DNA from: Caldalkalibacillus uzonensis
GTDB lineage: Bacteria; Bacillota; Bacilli; Caldalkalibacillales; Caldalkalibacillaceae
Reading direction: 5' to 3'
DNA: 64,000 nt
Assembly (NCBI RefSeq): GCF_030814135.1
Contig: NZ_JAUSUQ010000010.1
Span: 62,001-126,000, forward strand
Both the position numbers and the translations under genes were made by a program. The notes under the pieces were generated by a model, which saw only the letters and a list, made by a program, of their open reading frames with translations, did no database searches and was not told the origin of the DNA. This document shows, in pieces, positions 45,179 to 55,661 of the stretch. Within the stretch, counting starts at the first letter, position 1. Each line of letters opens with the position of its first letter.

Positions 45179-47021
45179 GGTGCAGCTCCCTTTCTTGTTC
45201 AGTATGTTGCTTGGCATGAATATAGGTCACCAGTTCCACAGACATCTCATAACGCATAAACGGAGTGATAATATAGATGCCGTTAAACAGGTTATAGGCC
45301 GTGTCGATCAAAGATTTGGCGATGGAGATCCCTTCTTGCTGGGAAAGGTGCGGGTCATGAGCCACACTTGCCATGCGCTGGCGGATCTCATCAGTTAATT
45401 TAATACCAGGCACTTCATGGTGGAGGAACTCAGCGTTACGTGAACTGGTTAAGGGCATGATACCAATATAAATGGGTACCGGCAAATGTTTTGTTGCTTC
45501 TCGGATCTTATGCATGTGCTCATGGTCATATACCGGTTGGCTGATAAAGTAATCGGCTCCCGCTTCTATTTTTTTCTCCAAGCGGCTCACGGCTCGCTCC
45601 AGATGCCGGACATTGGGATTAAAGGCTGCAGCAACAGAGAAAGTAGTCTGCTGTTTTAACGGTTTGCCGGAAAAGGACAATCCCTTGTTCATTTGCTTGA
45701 TCAGTTGAATCAGTTCAAAGGAAGACAAGTCATATACAGAGGTGGCTCCCGGAAAATCGCCGATCTTGGTTGGGTCTCCTGTTACAGCCAGCACATGATG
45801 CATGCCCAAACAGTGGAGGCCCAGCAAATGGGACTGCAATCCGATCAAGTTGCGATCCCGGCAGGTGATATGCACCAGCGGCAGCAGATCGAAGTGCTGC
45901 CTGATCAAGGCAGCCATGGCCATATTGCTGATCCGGGGTGAGGCCAGCGAATTGTCAGCCATGGTTAAGGCATCAATGCCCGCTTCCTTCAGGGCTTGGG
46001 CTCCTTCCAAAAAACAGTCAATGTTCAGGTGTTTGGGGGGATCCAATTCCACAATAATGGATTTGCGCCTTCTCACCACATGCTGCAACTGTTCCTGTCC
46101 GCCTTGCGATACTGAATGCGCCTCAATCTCGATCGGTTTGGGTTGTACTTCTTTTTCGGTGATGGGCTTCACATTTTTGAGTGTCTCAGCCATTGCTTTG
46201 ATGTGAGCGGGGGTGGTGCCGCAACACCCGCCAATCAATCTCACGCCTTGTTCCACGAGCGCCCGTGCCTGCTGGGCAAAATAGTCCGGCTCCGATTGAT
46301 AGATAAACCGGCCGTCGATATAATCGGGCAGACTGGCATTGGGATAGGCGGACAGATAGGCCTGCTTGGGCAGAGGGATGTTTTCCAGGGAGCGCAACAT
46401 ATGGTGGGGACCCAGGCGGCAGTTGGCTCCGACAATATCAGCTCCGAGCTCTTCCAGTTGGTTAAGGGCTTCACTTAACGAAAGGCCGCCTTGCAGCACA
46501 CCCACCTCATGCAGAGATACTTGGGCGATAATGGGCAATGTCGTTTCCTGTCTGGCAATCTGCAAGACCGTTTTTAACTCTTCCAGATCATAATAGGTTT
46601 CCAATAACAGACCGTCTACCTTCTCATGCAACAGCCAGTAGAGCTGTTCGCGGAAGCTGCGTTTAATTTCCTCCAGCGTGATGGCTTTTTTTCCTGCCCC
46701 GCGGATGCCCCCAATGGTCCCCAAAACGTAGGCCCGGTCCTGAGCCGTTTCCTTGGCCAACCGCACAGCGTGCAGATTGATCGATTTTACCGCATCTTCC
46801 AGTCCATAGCGGGACAGTTTTGTATAATTGGCGGCATAGGTGTTGGTTTGCAGCACTTGGGCGCCGGCCTCCAGATAAGCCTGGTGAATGTTTTGAATTT
46901 GTTCGGGCTGGGAGATATTCAACTCTTCATAACAGTGGCCGACACCATACGAATACAGCAGCGTGCCCATGGCACCGTCGGCAATCAGCAAGCCGTCTTT
47001 TAAATCATCCAGTAGAGCCAA
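45159..47021 (-). CDS. yitJ: Bifunctional homocysteine S-methyltransferase / methylenetetrahydrofolate reductase
   Basis: A 620-aa YitJ-type fusion. Residues 1-290 are a homocysteine S-methyltransferase barrel with GANCRLGP and [12 protein letters not shown] (zinc cysteines). From about 325 on is a MetF-type TIM barrel ([43 protein letters not shown]). The start is TTG 47021 with GGGAG 8 nt upstream, overlapping the metC stop. It supplies 5-methyl-THF for metH encoded downstream and may also methylate homocysteine directly. Confidence 0.93.
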   Translation of the reverse strand: MALLDDLKDGLLIADGAMGTLLYSYGVGHCYEELNISQPEQIQNIHQAYLEAGAQVLQTNTYAANYTKLSRYGLEDAVKSINLHAVRLAKETAQDRAYVLGTIGGIRGAGKKAITLEEIKRSFREQLYWLLHEKVDGLLLETYYDLEELKTVLQIARQETTLPIIAQVSLHEVGVLQGGLSLSEALNQLEELGADIVGANCRLGPHHMLRSLENIPLPKQAYLSAYPNASLPDYIDGRFIYQSEPDYFAQQARALVEQGVRLIGGCCGTTPAHIKAMAETLKNVKPITEKEVQPKPIEIEAHSVSQGGQEQLQHVVRRRKSIIVELDPPKHLNIDCFLEGAQALKEAGIDALTMADNSLASPRISNMAMAALIRQHFDLLPLVHITCRDRNLIGLQSHLLGLHCLGMHHVLAVTGDPTKIGDFPGATSVYDLSSFELIQLIKQMNKGLSFSGKPLKQQTTFSVAAAFNPNVRHLERAVSRLEKKIEAGADYFISQPVYDHEHMHKIREATKHLPVPIYIGIMPLTSSRNAEFLHHEVPGIKLTDEIRQRMASVAHDPHLSQQEGISIAKSLIDTAYNLFNGIYIITPFMRYEMSVELVTYIHAKQHTEQERELHHGKHIV

Positions 47022-48192
47022 TGTTAACGCTCCCTTCCTTTCTTAGGGCCGCAAAGGCCCGTTCAAAGTCATCAATTAAATCGTGTACATCTTCCAAGCC
47101 GACGGAAAGGCGCAACAGACCGTCGGTAATACCCCGTTTCTCCCGTTCAGCCTTGGGCATGGCGGCATGGGACATTTTGGCCGGATAGGATAAAATCGAT
47201 TCCACTGCCCCTAAGCTGACGGCAAAGACCGGAAGTTGCACATGCTGGGCAAAGGTTTTGACAGCCTCACCGTCTGTCAGGCGGAAAGAAAGGACCGCTC
47301 CGGCCCCATCCGTCTGCAGCATCTGTATAGGGTAGCCGGGATGGTAAGGCAGCCCAGGATAATAGACCTCCAATACCTCGGGCACCTTTTGTAAGTATTT
47401 GGCCATCTCATAGGCGGAAGCTGTAGACTGCTTCAAGCGGACCGACAAGGTTTTCAGCCCCCTGAGCACCAGCCAGGCATCCTGCACGCCCAGGATGGCC
47501 CCGAAGGCGTTTTGTAAAAAAGCCAGCTGTTCAGCTAGCGCCGGTTCCTTGACCACAACCAGTCCGGCGACCACATCACTATGGCCAGCGATAAATTTGG
47601 TGGCACTGTGAATGACCACATCAGCTCCCAGTTCCAGGGGCCGTTGCAAGGCCGGGGTCATCAGTGTATTGTCCACAAAGGTCAGGCAGCCGTTCGCTTT
47701 AGCCAATTTAGCCACTGCCTGAATATCCGTAATTTTGAGCAAAGGATTAGAAGGTGTTTCCACATACAGCACTTTCGTATTGCTGCGGATATGGGAGGCC
47801 ACCTGGTCCAAATCGGTCATGTCCACAAAGGTGTACTCGATGCCAAAGCGGCTGAGCACCTGGGTGACCATGCGGTAGGTGCCGCCATATACATCTTCAC
47901 AAATGAGGACATGATCGCCCTTGGACAAGAGCAGAAAGGCAGTGGAGATGGCGGACATGCCTGAAGCAAAGGCAAAGCCTCTTGTGCCCCCTTCCAGTTC
48001 AGCAATGGTTTCTTCCAGTGCTTCCCGTGTCGGGTTGCCCGATCGGCTGTAATCATAGCGGCCAAAACGGTCAATATTTGGCTGGTGATAAGTTGAGGCA
48101 TGGTGAATGGGCACACTGACGGCCCCTGTGTGGGGATCCCATTTATGTTTGTTGTGCAACAGGCGGGTTTCAAAACAAAATTCTTCACTCAT
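47005..48192 (-). CDS. metC: Cystathionine beta-lyase (PLP-dependent)
   Basis: A 395-aa Cys/Met metabolism PLP enzyme. The PLP lysine is in [30 protein letters not shown] and [11 protein letters not shown] are also seen. Start 48192 is preferred because GAGGAGG is 9 nt upstream; an ATG at 48210 overlaps the previous stop. By position second after metI in a Bacillus-type order it is assigned as beta-lyase, making homocysteine from cystathionine. Sequence alone does not separate it from gamma-synthase with certainty. Confidence 0.88.
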   Translation of the reverse strand: MSEEFCFETRLLHNKHKWDPHTGAVSVPIHHASTYHQPNIDRFGRYDYSRSGNPTREALEETIAELEGGTRGFAFASGMSAISTAFLLLSKGDHVLICEDVYGGTYRMVTQVLSRFGIEYTFVDMTDLDQVASHIRSNTKVLYVETPSNPLLKITDIQAVAKLAKANGCLTFVDNTLMTPALQRPLELGADVVIHSATKFIAGHSDVVAGLVVVKEPALAEQLAFLQNAFGAILGVQDAWLVLRGLKTLSVRLKQSTASAYEMAKYLQKVPEVLEVYYPGLPYHPGYPIQMLQTDGAGAVLSFRLTDGEAVKTFAQHVQLPVFAVSLGAVESILSYPAKMSHAAMPKAEREKRGITDGLLRLSVGLEDVHDLIDDFERAFAALRKEGSVNIGSTG

Positions 48193-48206
48193 CTCGGCTG
48201 ACCTCC

Positions 48207-49334
48207 TCATCTGGCTTGTTCCACTTGCCCAGATTTTAAAGCAGCAAAGGCTTGCTCCAAGTCGGCAATCAAATCGTCCACATGCTCCACACCCACGGAG
48301 AAACGCAACAAGCGGTTACACACCCCGTATGCCGTGCGCACCTCTTCAGGAATGTCGGCGTGGGTTTGGGTGGCGGGATAGGTGATGAAACTTTCTACCC
48401 CTCCCAAGCTTTCAGCAAAGGTAATTAATTGAAGGTGCTGCAGGAAGGGATTGACCCATTCTTCTTTTAAGATGCGGAAGGAGAGCATCCCTCCCCGGCC
48501 CGGATACAGCACATCGGTCACACAGTCATGCTGCTGCAAATAGGCGGCAATCTGCCGGGCATTGGCCTCATGCTGTCTCATGCGTAAGGCCAGTGTCTTC
48601 ATACCACGCATCAACAGCCAGGAGTCCAGGGGGGAGAGGGTGGCACCGATGGCGTTATGATAATGAAACAAACGTTCACATAATGCTTCTCCCTTGGCCA
48701 CAATCAGTCCGGCCAGCACATCGTTGTGTCCGCCCAAATATTTGGTGGCGCTGTGAATGACGATATCTGCCCCTTGTTTGATGGGCTGCTGCAAAAGTGG
48801 CGTGTAAAAGGTGTTGTCCACGATCAGTAACAGGCCATGTTTTTTAGCCACCCGGCTGACCGCACTGATATCTGTCTCCTGCATAAGCGGATTGGTCGGT
48901 GTTTCAATAAAGATAGCTTTGGTGCGAGGGGTGATTCGTTTTTCAATTTCCTCTGTACATCGTGGATCAACATAATGGAAGTTCAGCCCCCAGCGCTTCC
49001 AGCCTTCTTCAAACAAGCGGTACGAGCCTCCATAGAGATCCTGGGAAACGACCCACTCGTCCCCTTGCCCAAACAAGGACAAAATAATCTGAATGGCCGC
49101 CATACCTGAACTGGTGGCAAATCCCCGGTCGCCACCCTCCAAATCAGCTATAGCCTGCTCCAGAATGGCCCGGGTCGGATTGCCTGTACGGGAGTAATCA
49201 TAGCCCGTAGACTGGCCAATGCCGGCATGGCGGTAGGCGGTTGAAAAGTAGACCGGAGCCGATACCGTCCCGGTTTCTTTCTCACTGCGGTTTCCGATTT
49301 GAACCAGCTGAGACTCTAGTTTCAATTGGCTCAT
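48207..49334 (-). CDS. metI: Cystathionine gamma-synthase / O-acetylhomoserine thiolyase
   Basis: 375 aa of the same PLP family. It has YDYSRTGNPTRAILEQ, ATSSGMAAIQ, the PLP Lys in HSATKYLGGHNDVLAG, and the C-terminal SLGGVESFITYPATQTHADI. It is the first gene behind the SAM riboswitch. It joins an activated homoserine to cysteine (or sulfide), entering the transsulfuration branch continued by metC. Confidence 0.9.
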   Translation of the reverse strand: MSQLKLESQLVQIGNRSEKETGTVSAPVYFSTAYRHAGIGQSTGYDYSRTGNPTRAILEQAIADLEGGDRGFATSSGMAAIQIILSLFGQGDEWVVSQDLYGGSYRLFEEGWKRWGLNFHYVDPRCTEEIEKRITPRTKAIFIETPTNPLMQETDISAVSRVAKKHGLLLIVDNTFYTPLLQQPIKQGADIVIHSATKYLGGHNDVLAGLIVAKGEALCERLFHYHNAIGATLSPLDSWLLMRGMKTLALRMRQHEANARQIAAYLQQHDCVTDVLYPGRGGMLSFRILKEEWVNPFLQHLQLITFAESLGGVESFITYPATQTHADIPEEVRTAYGVCNRLLRFSVGVEHVDDLIADLEQAFAALKSGQVEQAR

Positions 49335-49369
49335 CTTAGCTCATCCCCACCTTTGCTCTGCTTTGATGA

Positions 49370-49560
49370 AATAAAAAAGCCTTCTTCTGATAAGAAGAAG
49401 GCAAGACTAAGCGGGTTTCCGTTAGTTTGTCTTCCTCTTATCTTTCAAGTTGAATCAAGACAACTTGACTCAACTTGCTGGAATTAGCACCTGGCCAGCA
49501 ATACAAGCTGGCTGGTTGCTGAGGTTTCACAGGGCCAGTCCCTCCACCTCTCTGGATAAG
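49370..49560 (-). ncRNA. SAM-I (S-box) riboswitch with terminator
   Basis: On the minus strand the S-box landmarks appear in order. CTTATCCAGAGAGGTGGAGG starts the aptamer, GAAACCTCAGCAACC and AGGTGCTAATTCC follow, and P1 closes with GATAAGAG (aptamer about 49434-49560). GCCTTCTTCT-GATAAGAAGAAGGC followed by TTTTTT (49373-49402) is the terminator. SAM binding would stop transcription of metI-metC-yitJ-metH. Confidence 0.96.
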
Positions 49561-49605
49561 AAAAAGAACAACACTCGTATTCAGTTATGTATGACTATTA
49601 AAACA

Positions 49606-49634
49606 ACTATATAACTAATTTATTGATTTGGCAA
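49606..49634 (-). promoter_or_regulatory. Sigma-A promoter of the methionine operon
   Basis: TTGCCA and TATAGT on the minus strand with a 17-bp spacer, 46 bp upstream of the S-box aptamer. Confidence 0.65.
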
Positions 49635-49851
49635 TAGGAAAATGTAAAAAAATTTAGCAATCCCGGAATGTGGTTAATTGACGCCCACGGGACAGTGTCG
49701 TTCAATGATCTGCTTTTTCAGTGATTTCCTATCAAAAATGATCACCGATTTAGGTGAAAATTTATAACCTATTTATCAGAGGGCATTTTAGGCTCATGTC
49801 TATCCTTTTGCAGCGGCCCCAAGTTTTTGACTTCTTTTCTGAAATTAGGAA

Positions 49852-49928
49852 TTGACAGACAGCGAGGGATTATATATGATACTTTAAAACAGCAAAATTC
49901 CATAATTCATAGTTGATTAATGTGAATT
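49852..49928 (+). promoter_or_regulatory. Sigma-A promoter and possible operator of the sulfate assimilation operon
   Basis: TTGACA (49852-49857) and TATGAT (49875-49880) with a 17-bp spacer. Just downstream, AATTC (49896) and GAATT (49924) are inverted around 23 bp and could be an operator for a CymR- or CysL-like regulator. No S-box is present here, although Bacillus subtilis places one before its cysH operon. Confidence 0.6.
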
Positions 49929-49992
49929 GTGTTATTAACCGTGTTGGCACGTATCATGTATAGAACCGAAAGAAAGGTAAAGGTGAAAATCG

Positions 49993-51075
49993 ATGCTGTT
50001 AACCTTTATCGCCATTGTCATTGCCTTGTTTTTTGCCATGAATATTGGGGCCAGCGGAGCAGCGGCCACCATGGGTGCGGTGTATGGTGCGGGAGCGGTC
50101 CGCCAGAAGACGCTCGCTTTGCTGCTTGTGGCTCTAGCAGTCTTTTTGGGTGCAGTCTTGGGCAGCGGAGAAGTGGTGAAGACGATCGGCAGCGGGATTA
50201 TCCCCACTGATATCCTCAATGTGCCGATTGTGCTGATTATTTTGGTTGGAGCAACCAGCACGCTGTTTATCGCCAATCTGCTGGGTATTCCTTTGTCAAC
50301 CAGTGAAGTGACTGTGGGATCGATCGTTGGCGTCGGCATTGCCTTTCAGGCCTTGTATGTCTCCAATCTGCTCTACATTGTCTCGTTTTGGATCATTGTG
50401 CCGGTAGTTGCCTTCAGTGTGGCTTACGTATCAGGCAAAGGGATTCTGTGGTTTGAGAGACGCTATCCTGACCTGAAAAAGGGAGGCAAATGGCGCAAAG
50501 CTCTTATTGCCCTCCTCATCTTCACCGGGTGTCTGGAGGCTTTTTCAGCAGGGATGAATAATGTAGCCAATGCCATCGGCCCTTTGGTAGGAGCGGGACT
50601 GTTGGATGCAACGCAGGCCATCTGGCTGGGTGGGGCCTTCGTGGCACTGGGAGCGGTCTTGCTCGGCGGAAGGGTACTGGAGACCAACGGCAAACGGATT
50701 ACCTCCCTCTCTCTGCTGCAAGGCAGCGTGGTGTCAGGAACAGGAGGTACATTGGTGGTCTTGGCTTCACTGCTGGGCATCCCAGTTCCGCTTACCCAGG
50801 CTACCACATCGGCCATTTTGGGTGTGGGGACCGCAGAGAATGGTTTCCGCTTATGGCAAAAGAATGTGATCGTTCAAATTATCAAGGTGTGGATTGTGTC
50901 ACCTATTCTTTCGCTGGTGGTTTCATACACCTTGGTTCATATCATCCTGGAGCCTAATCCATATGTTGTTATTGTTGTTTTGAGTGTGTTTGTAGGTACA
51001 TTTGGCACGCTCAGTTTATTAAAAACCATCCGGCAAGACAAGAAATCGATTCATGAACAAGGAGGCGGGATTTAA
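49993..51075 (+). CDS. cysP: PiT-family sulfate permease CysP
   Basis: A 360-aa inorganic phosphate transporter-family protein with about 11 membrane segments and the internal duplication typical of PiT ([20 protein letters not shown] and [16 protein letters not shown]). Position directly before cysH identifies it as the Bacillus-type sulfate permease rather than a phosphate carrier. It imports sulfate using an ion gradient. Confidence 0.9.
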   Translation: MLLTFIAIVIALFFAMNIGASGAAATMGAVYGAGAVRQKTLALLLVALAVFLGAVLGSGEVVKTIGSGIIPTDILNVPIVLIILVGATSTLFIANLLGIPLSTSEVTVGSIVGVGIAFQALYVSNLLYIVSFWIIVPVVAFSVAYVSGKGILWFERRYPDLKKGGKWRKALIALLIFTGCLEAFSAGMNNVANAIGPLVGAGLLDATQAIWLGGAFVALGAVLLGGRVLETNGKRITSLSLLQGSVVSGTGGTLVVLASLLGIPVPLTQATTSAILGVGTAENGFRLWQKNVIVQIIKVWIVSPILSLVVSYTLVHIILEPNPYVVIVVLSVFVGTFGTLSLLKTIRQDKKSIHEQGGGI

Positions 51076-51077
51076 CC

Positions 51078-51794
51078 ATGGGTGTTACATTCTCTTACAC
51101 GACCTTGCCTAAAGAGGAGCTGGCCGAGGTTAACCGGCAGCTGGAGCAAAAAGACACCCTGGATGTGATCAAGTGGGCTTACGACCAATGGGGTGATGAG
51201 TTGATTTACGCCTGCAGCTTCGGGGCAGAAGGCATGGTGCTGATCGATTTGATCAGCAAAGTCAAAGCCGATGCTAAAGTCATTTTCTTAGATACACACC
51301 TTCATTTCAAAGAAACTTACGGTCTGATTGAAGAGGTCAAACAGCGCTATCCCCTATTGCGAATCGAGATGATCCAGCCTGATCTTTCCCTGCAGGAACA
51401 GGAGAAACAGTATGGTGACCAATTGTGGTTACATAATCCTGATCAATGCTGCCGGCTACGTAAGATCATCCCTCTGCAAAAAGCGTTGACCGGGGTCAAA
51501 GCTTGGATGTCCGGACTACGGCGAGAACAGTCGCCGACTCGGGCCCACGTCCAGTTTGTCAACCTGGATCATAAGTTTCAATCGATCAAGGTTTGTCCCC
51601 TCATTCACTGGACATGGGAGGAGGTGTGGCTGTACATTAAAAGCTTTAACCTTCCCTATAATCCGCTGCATGATCAAGATTATCCCAGCATCGGCTGTGA
51701 ACCTTGCACTCTGCCTGTGCAAGGAAAGGCTGATTCCCGGGCAGGCCGTTGGGCCCACTCAGCTAAGACCGAATGCGGGTTACACAGCCAATAA
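51078..51794 (+). CDS. cysH: Adenylylsulfate (APS)/PAPS reductase
   Basis: 238 aa. It has the PP-loop-like [13 protein letters not shown] and two cysteine pairs, [10 protein letters not shown] and GCEPCTLP, which bind a 4Fe-4S cluster and mark the APS-using type. The redox-active ECGLH motif is at the C-terminus. It reduces APS to sulfite and AMP with thioredoxin. It starts 2 nt after the cysP stop. Confidence 0.94.
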   Translation: MGVTFSYTTLPKEELAEVNRQLEQKDTLDVIKWAYDQWGDELIYACSFGAEGMVLIDLISKVKADAKVIFLDTHLHFKETYGLIEEVKQRYPLLRIEMIQPDLSLQEQEKQYGDQLWLHNPDQCCRLRKIIPLQKALTGVKAWMSGLRREQSPTRAHVQFVNLDHKFQSIKVCPLIHWTWEEVWLYIKSFNLPYNPLHDQDYPSIGCEPCTLPVQGKADSRAGRWAHSAKTECGLHSQ

Positions 51795-51875
51795 ACATGG
51801 TCAGCCGTCCGAGTGAGTGCTTGTTTTACGGGTATATCACTTGTTTGACATAAAGCAGGAAAAGGAGGAGAGAGG

Positions 51876-53024
51876 ATGAGTCTCAGTCAGCCTCATGGAG
51901 GAAGATTAATTAACCGTTACCAACCTGATGTTGATTTGTCTCTCATCAACAAACAGGTGGAACTGGACACAATTGCTTTGTCAGATTTGGAATTGATTGC
52001 GAATGGCGCCTACAGTCCCTTGGAAGGGTTTATGGGAGCAGATGATTATGTGCAAGTGATCCAGCACATGCGCCTGGCCAGCGGTGAAGTATGGAGCATT
52101 CCCATTACGCTTCCCGTCAGTGATGAAGCAGCCAGCACAATTAGGGAAGGCGATCTCGTCAAACTGACCTATGAGGGGACGGTATATGGATTAATCGAGG
52201 TGCAGGAGAAGTACCGTCCCGATAAAACGATAGAAGCCAAGCAGGTCTACCGCACCACAGATGTCGCCCATCCAGGGGTAAAAAAACTGTTTGAACGGCC
52301 CCCTGTCTATCTGGGAGGACCGGTTACGCTGGTTAAACGCCCGCCTAAGAAGCGCTTTGCTGAGTTTTATCTGGATCCTGAACAGACTCGTGCCCGGTTT
52401 AGGGAACTGGGCTGGCGCACAGTGGTTGGGTTTCAAACCCGCAACCCGGTCCATCGTGCCCATGAGTATATTCAAAAATGTGCCCTTGAGACCGTGGACG
52501 GTTTGTTCCTTAATCCCCTGGTGGGTGAAACGAAGGCGGACGACATTCCGGCGGATGTACGCATGGAAAGTTACCAAGTGCTGTTGGAAAATTATTATCC
52601 GGAGCAGCGTGTCTTTTTGGCTGTCTTTCCGGCCGCCATGCGTTATGCCGGGCCTCGGGAAGCCATTTTTCACGCCATGGTGCGCAAAAATTACGGTTGC
52701 ACTCATTTTATTGTTGGGCGGGATCATGCTGGGGTTGGCAACTATTACGGCACCTATGATGCCCAACGCATTTTTGACCACTTTACACCTGCAGAACTGG
52801 GCATTACACCCCTGTTTTTTGAACATAGTTTCTATTGTTATCAGTGTGGGGGAATGGCCTCCACCAAAACATGTCCCCATAGTGAAGAACATCGCTTGAT
52901 CTTGTCCGGCACGAAGGTACGTCAGATGCTCAGTCAGGGAGAGGTACCGCCGCCGGAATTCAGCCGCAAAGAAGTGGTGGAGGTCTTGATTAAAGGCATG
53001 AAACAGCTCTCATATTCTTCCTAA
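51876..53024 (+). CDS. sat: Sulfate adenylyltransferase
   Basis: A 382-aa ATP sulfurylase of the single-subunit type. It has [20 protein letters not shown], the nucleotide-binding [34 protein letters not shown], and the zinc site [14 protein letters not shown]. It makes APS from ATP and sulfate for the APS reductase encoded upstream. The RBS is AAAGGAGGAG. Confidence 0.96.
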   Translation: MSLSQPHGGRLINRYQPDVDLSLINKQVELDTIALSDLELIANGAYSPLEGFMGADDYVQVIQHMRLASGEVWSIPITLPVSDEAASTIREGDLVKLTYEGTVYGLIEVQEKYRPDKTIEAKQVYRTTDVAHPGVKKLFERPPVYLGGPVTLVKRPPKKRFAEFYLDPEQTRARFRELGWRTVVGFQTRNPVHRAHEYIQKCALETVDGLFLNPLVGETKADDIPADVRMESYQVLLENYYPEQRVFLAVFPAAMRYAGPREAIFHAMVRKNYGCTHFIVGRDHAGVGNYYGTYDAQRIFDHFTPAELGITPLFFEHSFYCYQCGGMASTKTCPHSEEHRLILSGTKVRQMLSQGEVPPPEFSRKEVVEVLIKGMKQLSYSS

Positions 53025-53041
53025 ATGTATGGTCTGTCATA

Positions 53042-53073
53042 GCATGGCTGTTGCACTGGCCCGACAGCCATGC
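53042..53073 (+). other. Intra-operon stem-loop between sat and cysC
   Basis: GCATGGCTGT pairs perfectly with ACAGCCATGC (10 bp, 12-nt loop). There is no T-tract. It may be a processing or stability element that sets sat and cysC levels apart. Confidence 0.5.
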
Positions 53074-53109
53074 CAGTGAATGAAATATTGAAGCAAGGAA
53101 GTGAAAGCC

Positions 53110-53709
53110 ATGTCTGACAAAAGCATCGTCTGGCATCAAACCAGCGTCAGCAAGCAGGACCGTCAAGCCTTGAATGGACACAAAAGCTGTATTATATGGT
53201 TTACCGGCTTGTCCGGATCAGGAAAATCGACACTGGCCAATGCCCTGGCCAAAGCGTTGCATGAACAGCAGGTGAGAACTTATGTCCTGGATGGGGATAA
53301 TATCCGCCACGGGTTAAACAAGGATCTGGGCTTCTCACCGCAGGACCGGGTGGAGAATATCCGCCGCATCGGTGAAGTGGCTAAGTTGTTTGTCGATGCC
53401 GGCATCATCGCCTTGACGGCCTTTATCTCCCCTTATAGGGCTGACCGGGAGCAGGTCAGGTCGCTGGTGGAAGACGGGGAGTTTATCGAAGTGTATGTCA
53501 AATGTCCCTTGTCCGAATGTGAACAACGGGATCCTAAAGGGTTGTACAAAAAGGCACGGGCAGGAGAGATCCCTGAGTTTACCGGGATCAGTTCGCCTTA
53601 TGAGGAACCTGAACAACCGGAGATCATCATTGAAACAGACCGGCTGTCCGTGAAGGAAGCCGTGGAGCAGTTGCTCAGGCTTTTGAAAGATTGTCAGATT
53701 ATCTCCTAA
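53110..53709 (+). CDS. cysC: Adenylylsulfate kinase
   Basis: A 199-aa APS kinase. It has P-loop [21 protein letters not shown], the phosphoserine region [15 protein letters not shown] and [16 protein letters not shown]. It converts APS to PAPS. ATG 53110 follows GGAAGTGA. Since the reductase here looks APS-type, PAPS may be made for other uses. Confidence 0.95.
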   Translation: MSDKSIVWHQTSVSKQDRQALNGHKSCIIWFTGLSGSGKSTLANALAKALHEQQVRTYVLDGDNIRHGLNKDLGFSPQDRVENIRRIGEVAKLFVDAGIIALTAFISPYRADREQVRSLVEDGEFIEVYVKCPLSECEQRDPKGLYKKARAGEIPEFTGISSPYEEPEQPEIIIETDRLSVKEAVEQLLRLLKDCQIIS

Positions 53710-53773
53710 ACTTATGCCATTTTTTTAAAAAAACATTGGATGGTTGAAATAACTTGGGTGAGGAGGATTAATC

Positions 53774-55390
53774 ATGGCTTATACCAAGGTGTGGGCAGAT
53801 GATCCCAACTTGAACGAAATGGAGAAAAAGAAACTCCAAAAAGATGGACTGGACATTTTAAATGATATTGAACGCTATGCCCAAGAAGGTTTTGCCTCAA
53901 TTCCCAAGGATCAATGGGATTATTTCAAGTGGGCCGGCTTGTACTTACAGCGGCCAAAAGAGGACGGCTATTTCATGATGAGGGTTAATATTCCCTCCGG
54001 TATTCTTACTTATGCCCAGGCCGAGGTGTTGGCCGGCATCGGGCGTGATTACGGACGAAACCTGGTGGACATTACTACCCGCCAGGCGGTCCAGTTTCAC
54101 TGGCTGGAGATTGAACACATCCCGGATATTTTCAAACGTTTGGCAAGCGTAGGTCTGTCTTCTGTTGGGGCTTGCGGTGATATTTTGCGTACCATTGTGG
54201 GTAACCCTCTGGCAGGCATAGATCCCCATGAGCTGCTAGATACGACGGAGATTGTTCAAGAGGTCTATCACTTTTTCCAGCGCAATTATGATTTTTCTAA
54301 TCTTCCCCGCAAGTATAAAATGTCCATCTCAGCCAATGTGCACAATGCGGCTAATGCCCATATTCATTGTGTTTCCTTTGTTCCAGCCACCAAGGTCATC
54401 GATGGGGAAGAGGTTGTCGGTTTCCACCTGTGGGTCGGAGGGGGACTTTCGGCAAAACCTTACCTGGCTCAGGAACTGGATGTGTTTATCCGTCCGGAAC
54501 AGGTAAAAGCAGCAGCGATTGCGGTAACCACAATCTTTCGGGATTACGGTTATCGTCACAAACGTCACCGGGCCCGTCTCAAGTTCCTGGTCGCTGACTG
54601 GGGAGCAGAGAAGTTTAAGGACAAACTGGTGGAACTGATGGGTGAGTTGCCATCAAAAGGCACGACGCAGTTGAAGGAGTGGAATGCCGGTTACTTCTAC
54701 GGTGTTCATCCGCAAAAGCAGGAAGGTCTCAATTATATCGGCTTTAATGTGCCAGTCGGGCGCTTGAGTGCGGATGAGTTGTGGGAGCTGGCCCGTATTT
54801 CCAAAACGTATGGCCAAGGGGAAATCCGTACCTGCAATTCGCAAAATGTGGTGATCCCCCACATTCCTGATGATCAGGTGGACAAGTTGTTAAAAGAGCC
54901 GATCTTTAAGCGTATCACCATTGATCCGCCTTCGTTTACAGCTTATTCCGTCTCCTGTACAGGGATTGAATACTGCAATCTGGCTCTCGTGGAAACGAAG
55001 GAGCGCATGAAGCAAGTAGCTGAATATCTGGACAGGGAAGTGGAGCTGGATATTCCTGTTCGTCTGCATATGACAGGCTGTCCCAACTCCTGCGGCCAGC
55101 GCCAGATTGCCGATATTGGTTTGCAAGGCGTGCTGATGAAGGGCGAGTCAGGCATGGTGGAAGCCTTTGATATCTATGTGGGCGGTACTTTGGAAGTGGA
55201 GCATGCCCAGTTTAACCAAAAGTTAAAAGGACGCATATTAGCTGAAGATGTGGCTCCTGTGCTTAAACAATTGCTGCTGTACTTTAAGGAAAACCGGAAA
55301 TCACACGAAACGTTTTTCGATTTTGTGCAGCGTATCGGCTTGGAGCAATTGCAGAAAGTCTATGATGAAATCTTGGAGAAAGTGGCGTAA
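53774..55390 (+). CDS. Siroheme sulfite (nitrite/sulfite) reductase
   Basis: A 538-aa siroheme/4Fe-4S protein with two ferredoxin-like half repeats. Cluster cysteines lie in SCTGIEYC (Cys-x5-Cys) and TGCPNSCGQ (Cys-x3-Cys). It reduces sulfite to sulfide with six electrons. Length and operon point to an assimilatory, probably ferredoxin-dependent, enzyme. No CysJ-like flavoprotein gene is adjacent. RBS GAGGAGG. Confidence 0.92.
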   Translation: MAYTKVWADDPNLNEMEKKKLQKDGLDILNDIERYAQEGFASIPKDQWDYFKWAGLYLQRPKEDGYFMMRVNIPSGILTYAQAEVLAGIGRDYGRNLVDITTRQAVQFHWLEIEHIPDIFKRLASVGLSSVGACGDILRTIVGNPLAGIDPHELLDTTEIVQEVYHFFQRNYDFSNLPRKYKMSISANVHNAANAHIHCVSFVPATKVIDGEEVVGFHLWVGGGLSAKPYLAQELDVFIRPEQVKAAAIAVTTIFRDYGYRHKRHRARLKFLVADWGAEKFKDKLVELMGELPSKGTTQLKEWNAGYFYGVHPQKQEGLNYIGFNVPVGRLSADELWELARISKTYGQGEIRTCNSQNVVIPHIPDDQVDKLLKEPIFKRITIDPPSFTAYSVSCTGIEYCNLALVETKERMKQVAEYLDREVELDIPVRLHMTGCPNSCGQRQIADIGLQGVLMKGESGMVEAFDIYVGGTLEVEHAQFNQKLKGRILAEDVAPVLKQLLLYFKENRKSHETFFDFVQRIGLEQLQKVYDEILEKVA

Positions 55391-55392
55391 AG

Positions 55393-55617
55393 ATGAGTGC
55401 GGAGTACTATCTGTACCGCTTGGAAATGAAAGTGGATGGTCAGCCTGTTGAAGTGATTGTAGCTGCTGAGAATCATGAGCGGGCCTTTGCCATTGCCGAA
55501 ATTGAGGTGGAGAAAATGTATTTGCGTCTGCCACAGCTTGAAGAAATGGCCATTGTGGAAAAGAAAAAAATCGGCCGTGGCAGCGGATATGTGGTGGCGG
55601 ACGGTCGTAACCAATAA
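55393..55617 (+). CDS. DUF3906 family small protein
   Basis: A 74-aa hydrophilic protein starting MSAEYYLYRLEMKVDG, with a central VIVAAENHERAFAIAEIEVEK. It starts 2 nt after the sulfite reductase stop, so it is translationally linked. Proteins of this kind accompany sulfite reductase genes in Bacillaceae; no biochemical role is known to me. An assembly or electron-transfer accessory role is a guess from position. Confidence 0.75.
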   Translation: MSAEYYLYRLEMKVDGQPVEVIVAAENHERAFAIAEIEVEKMYLRLPQLEEMAIVEKKKIGRGSGYVVADGRNQ

Positions 55618-55661
55618 CGATCATAGTGGCCTTAGTGGGTTGAGAAGATGAGGGGGTGGGA

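Noticed and set aside
49681-49992. A second S-box riboswitch before the sulfate operon
   Set aside because: None of the conserved S-box segments could be found; only a promoter and a weak inverted repeat are visible.
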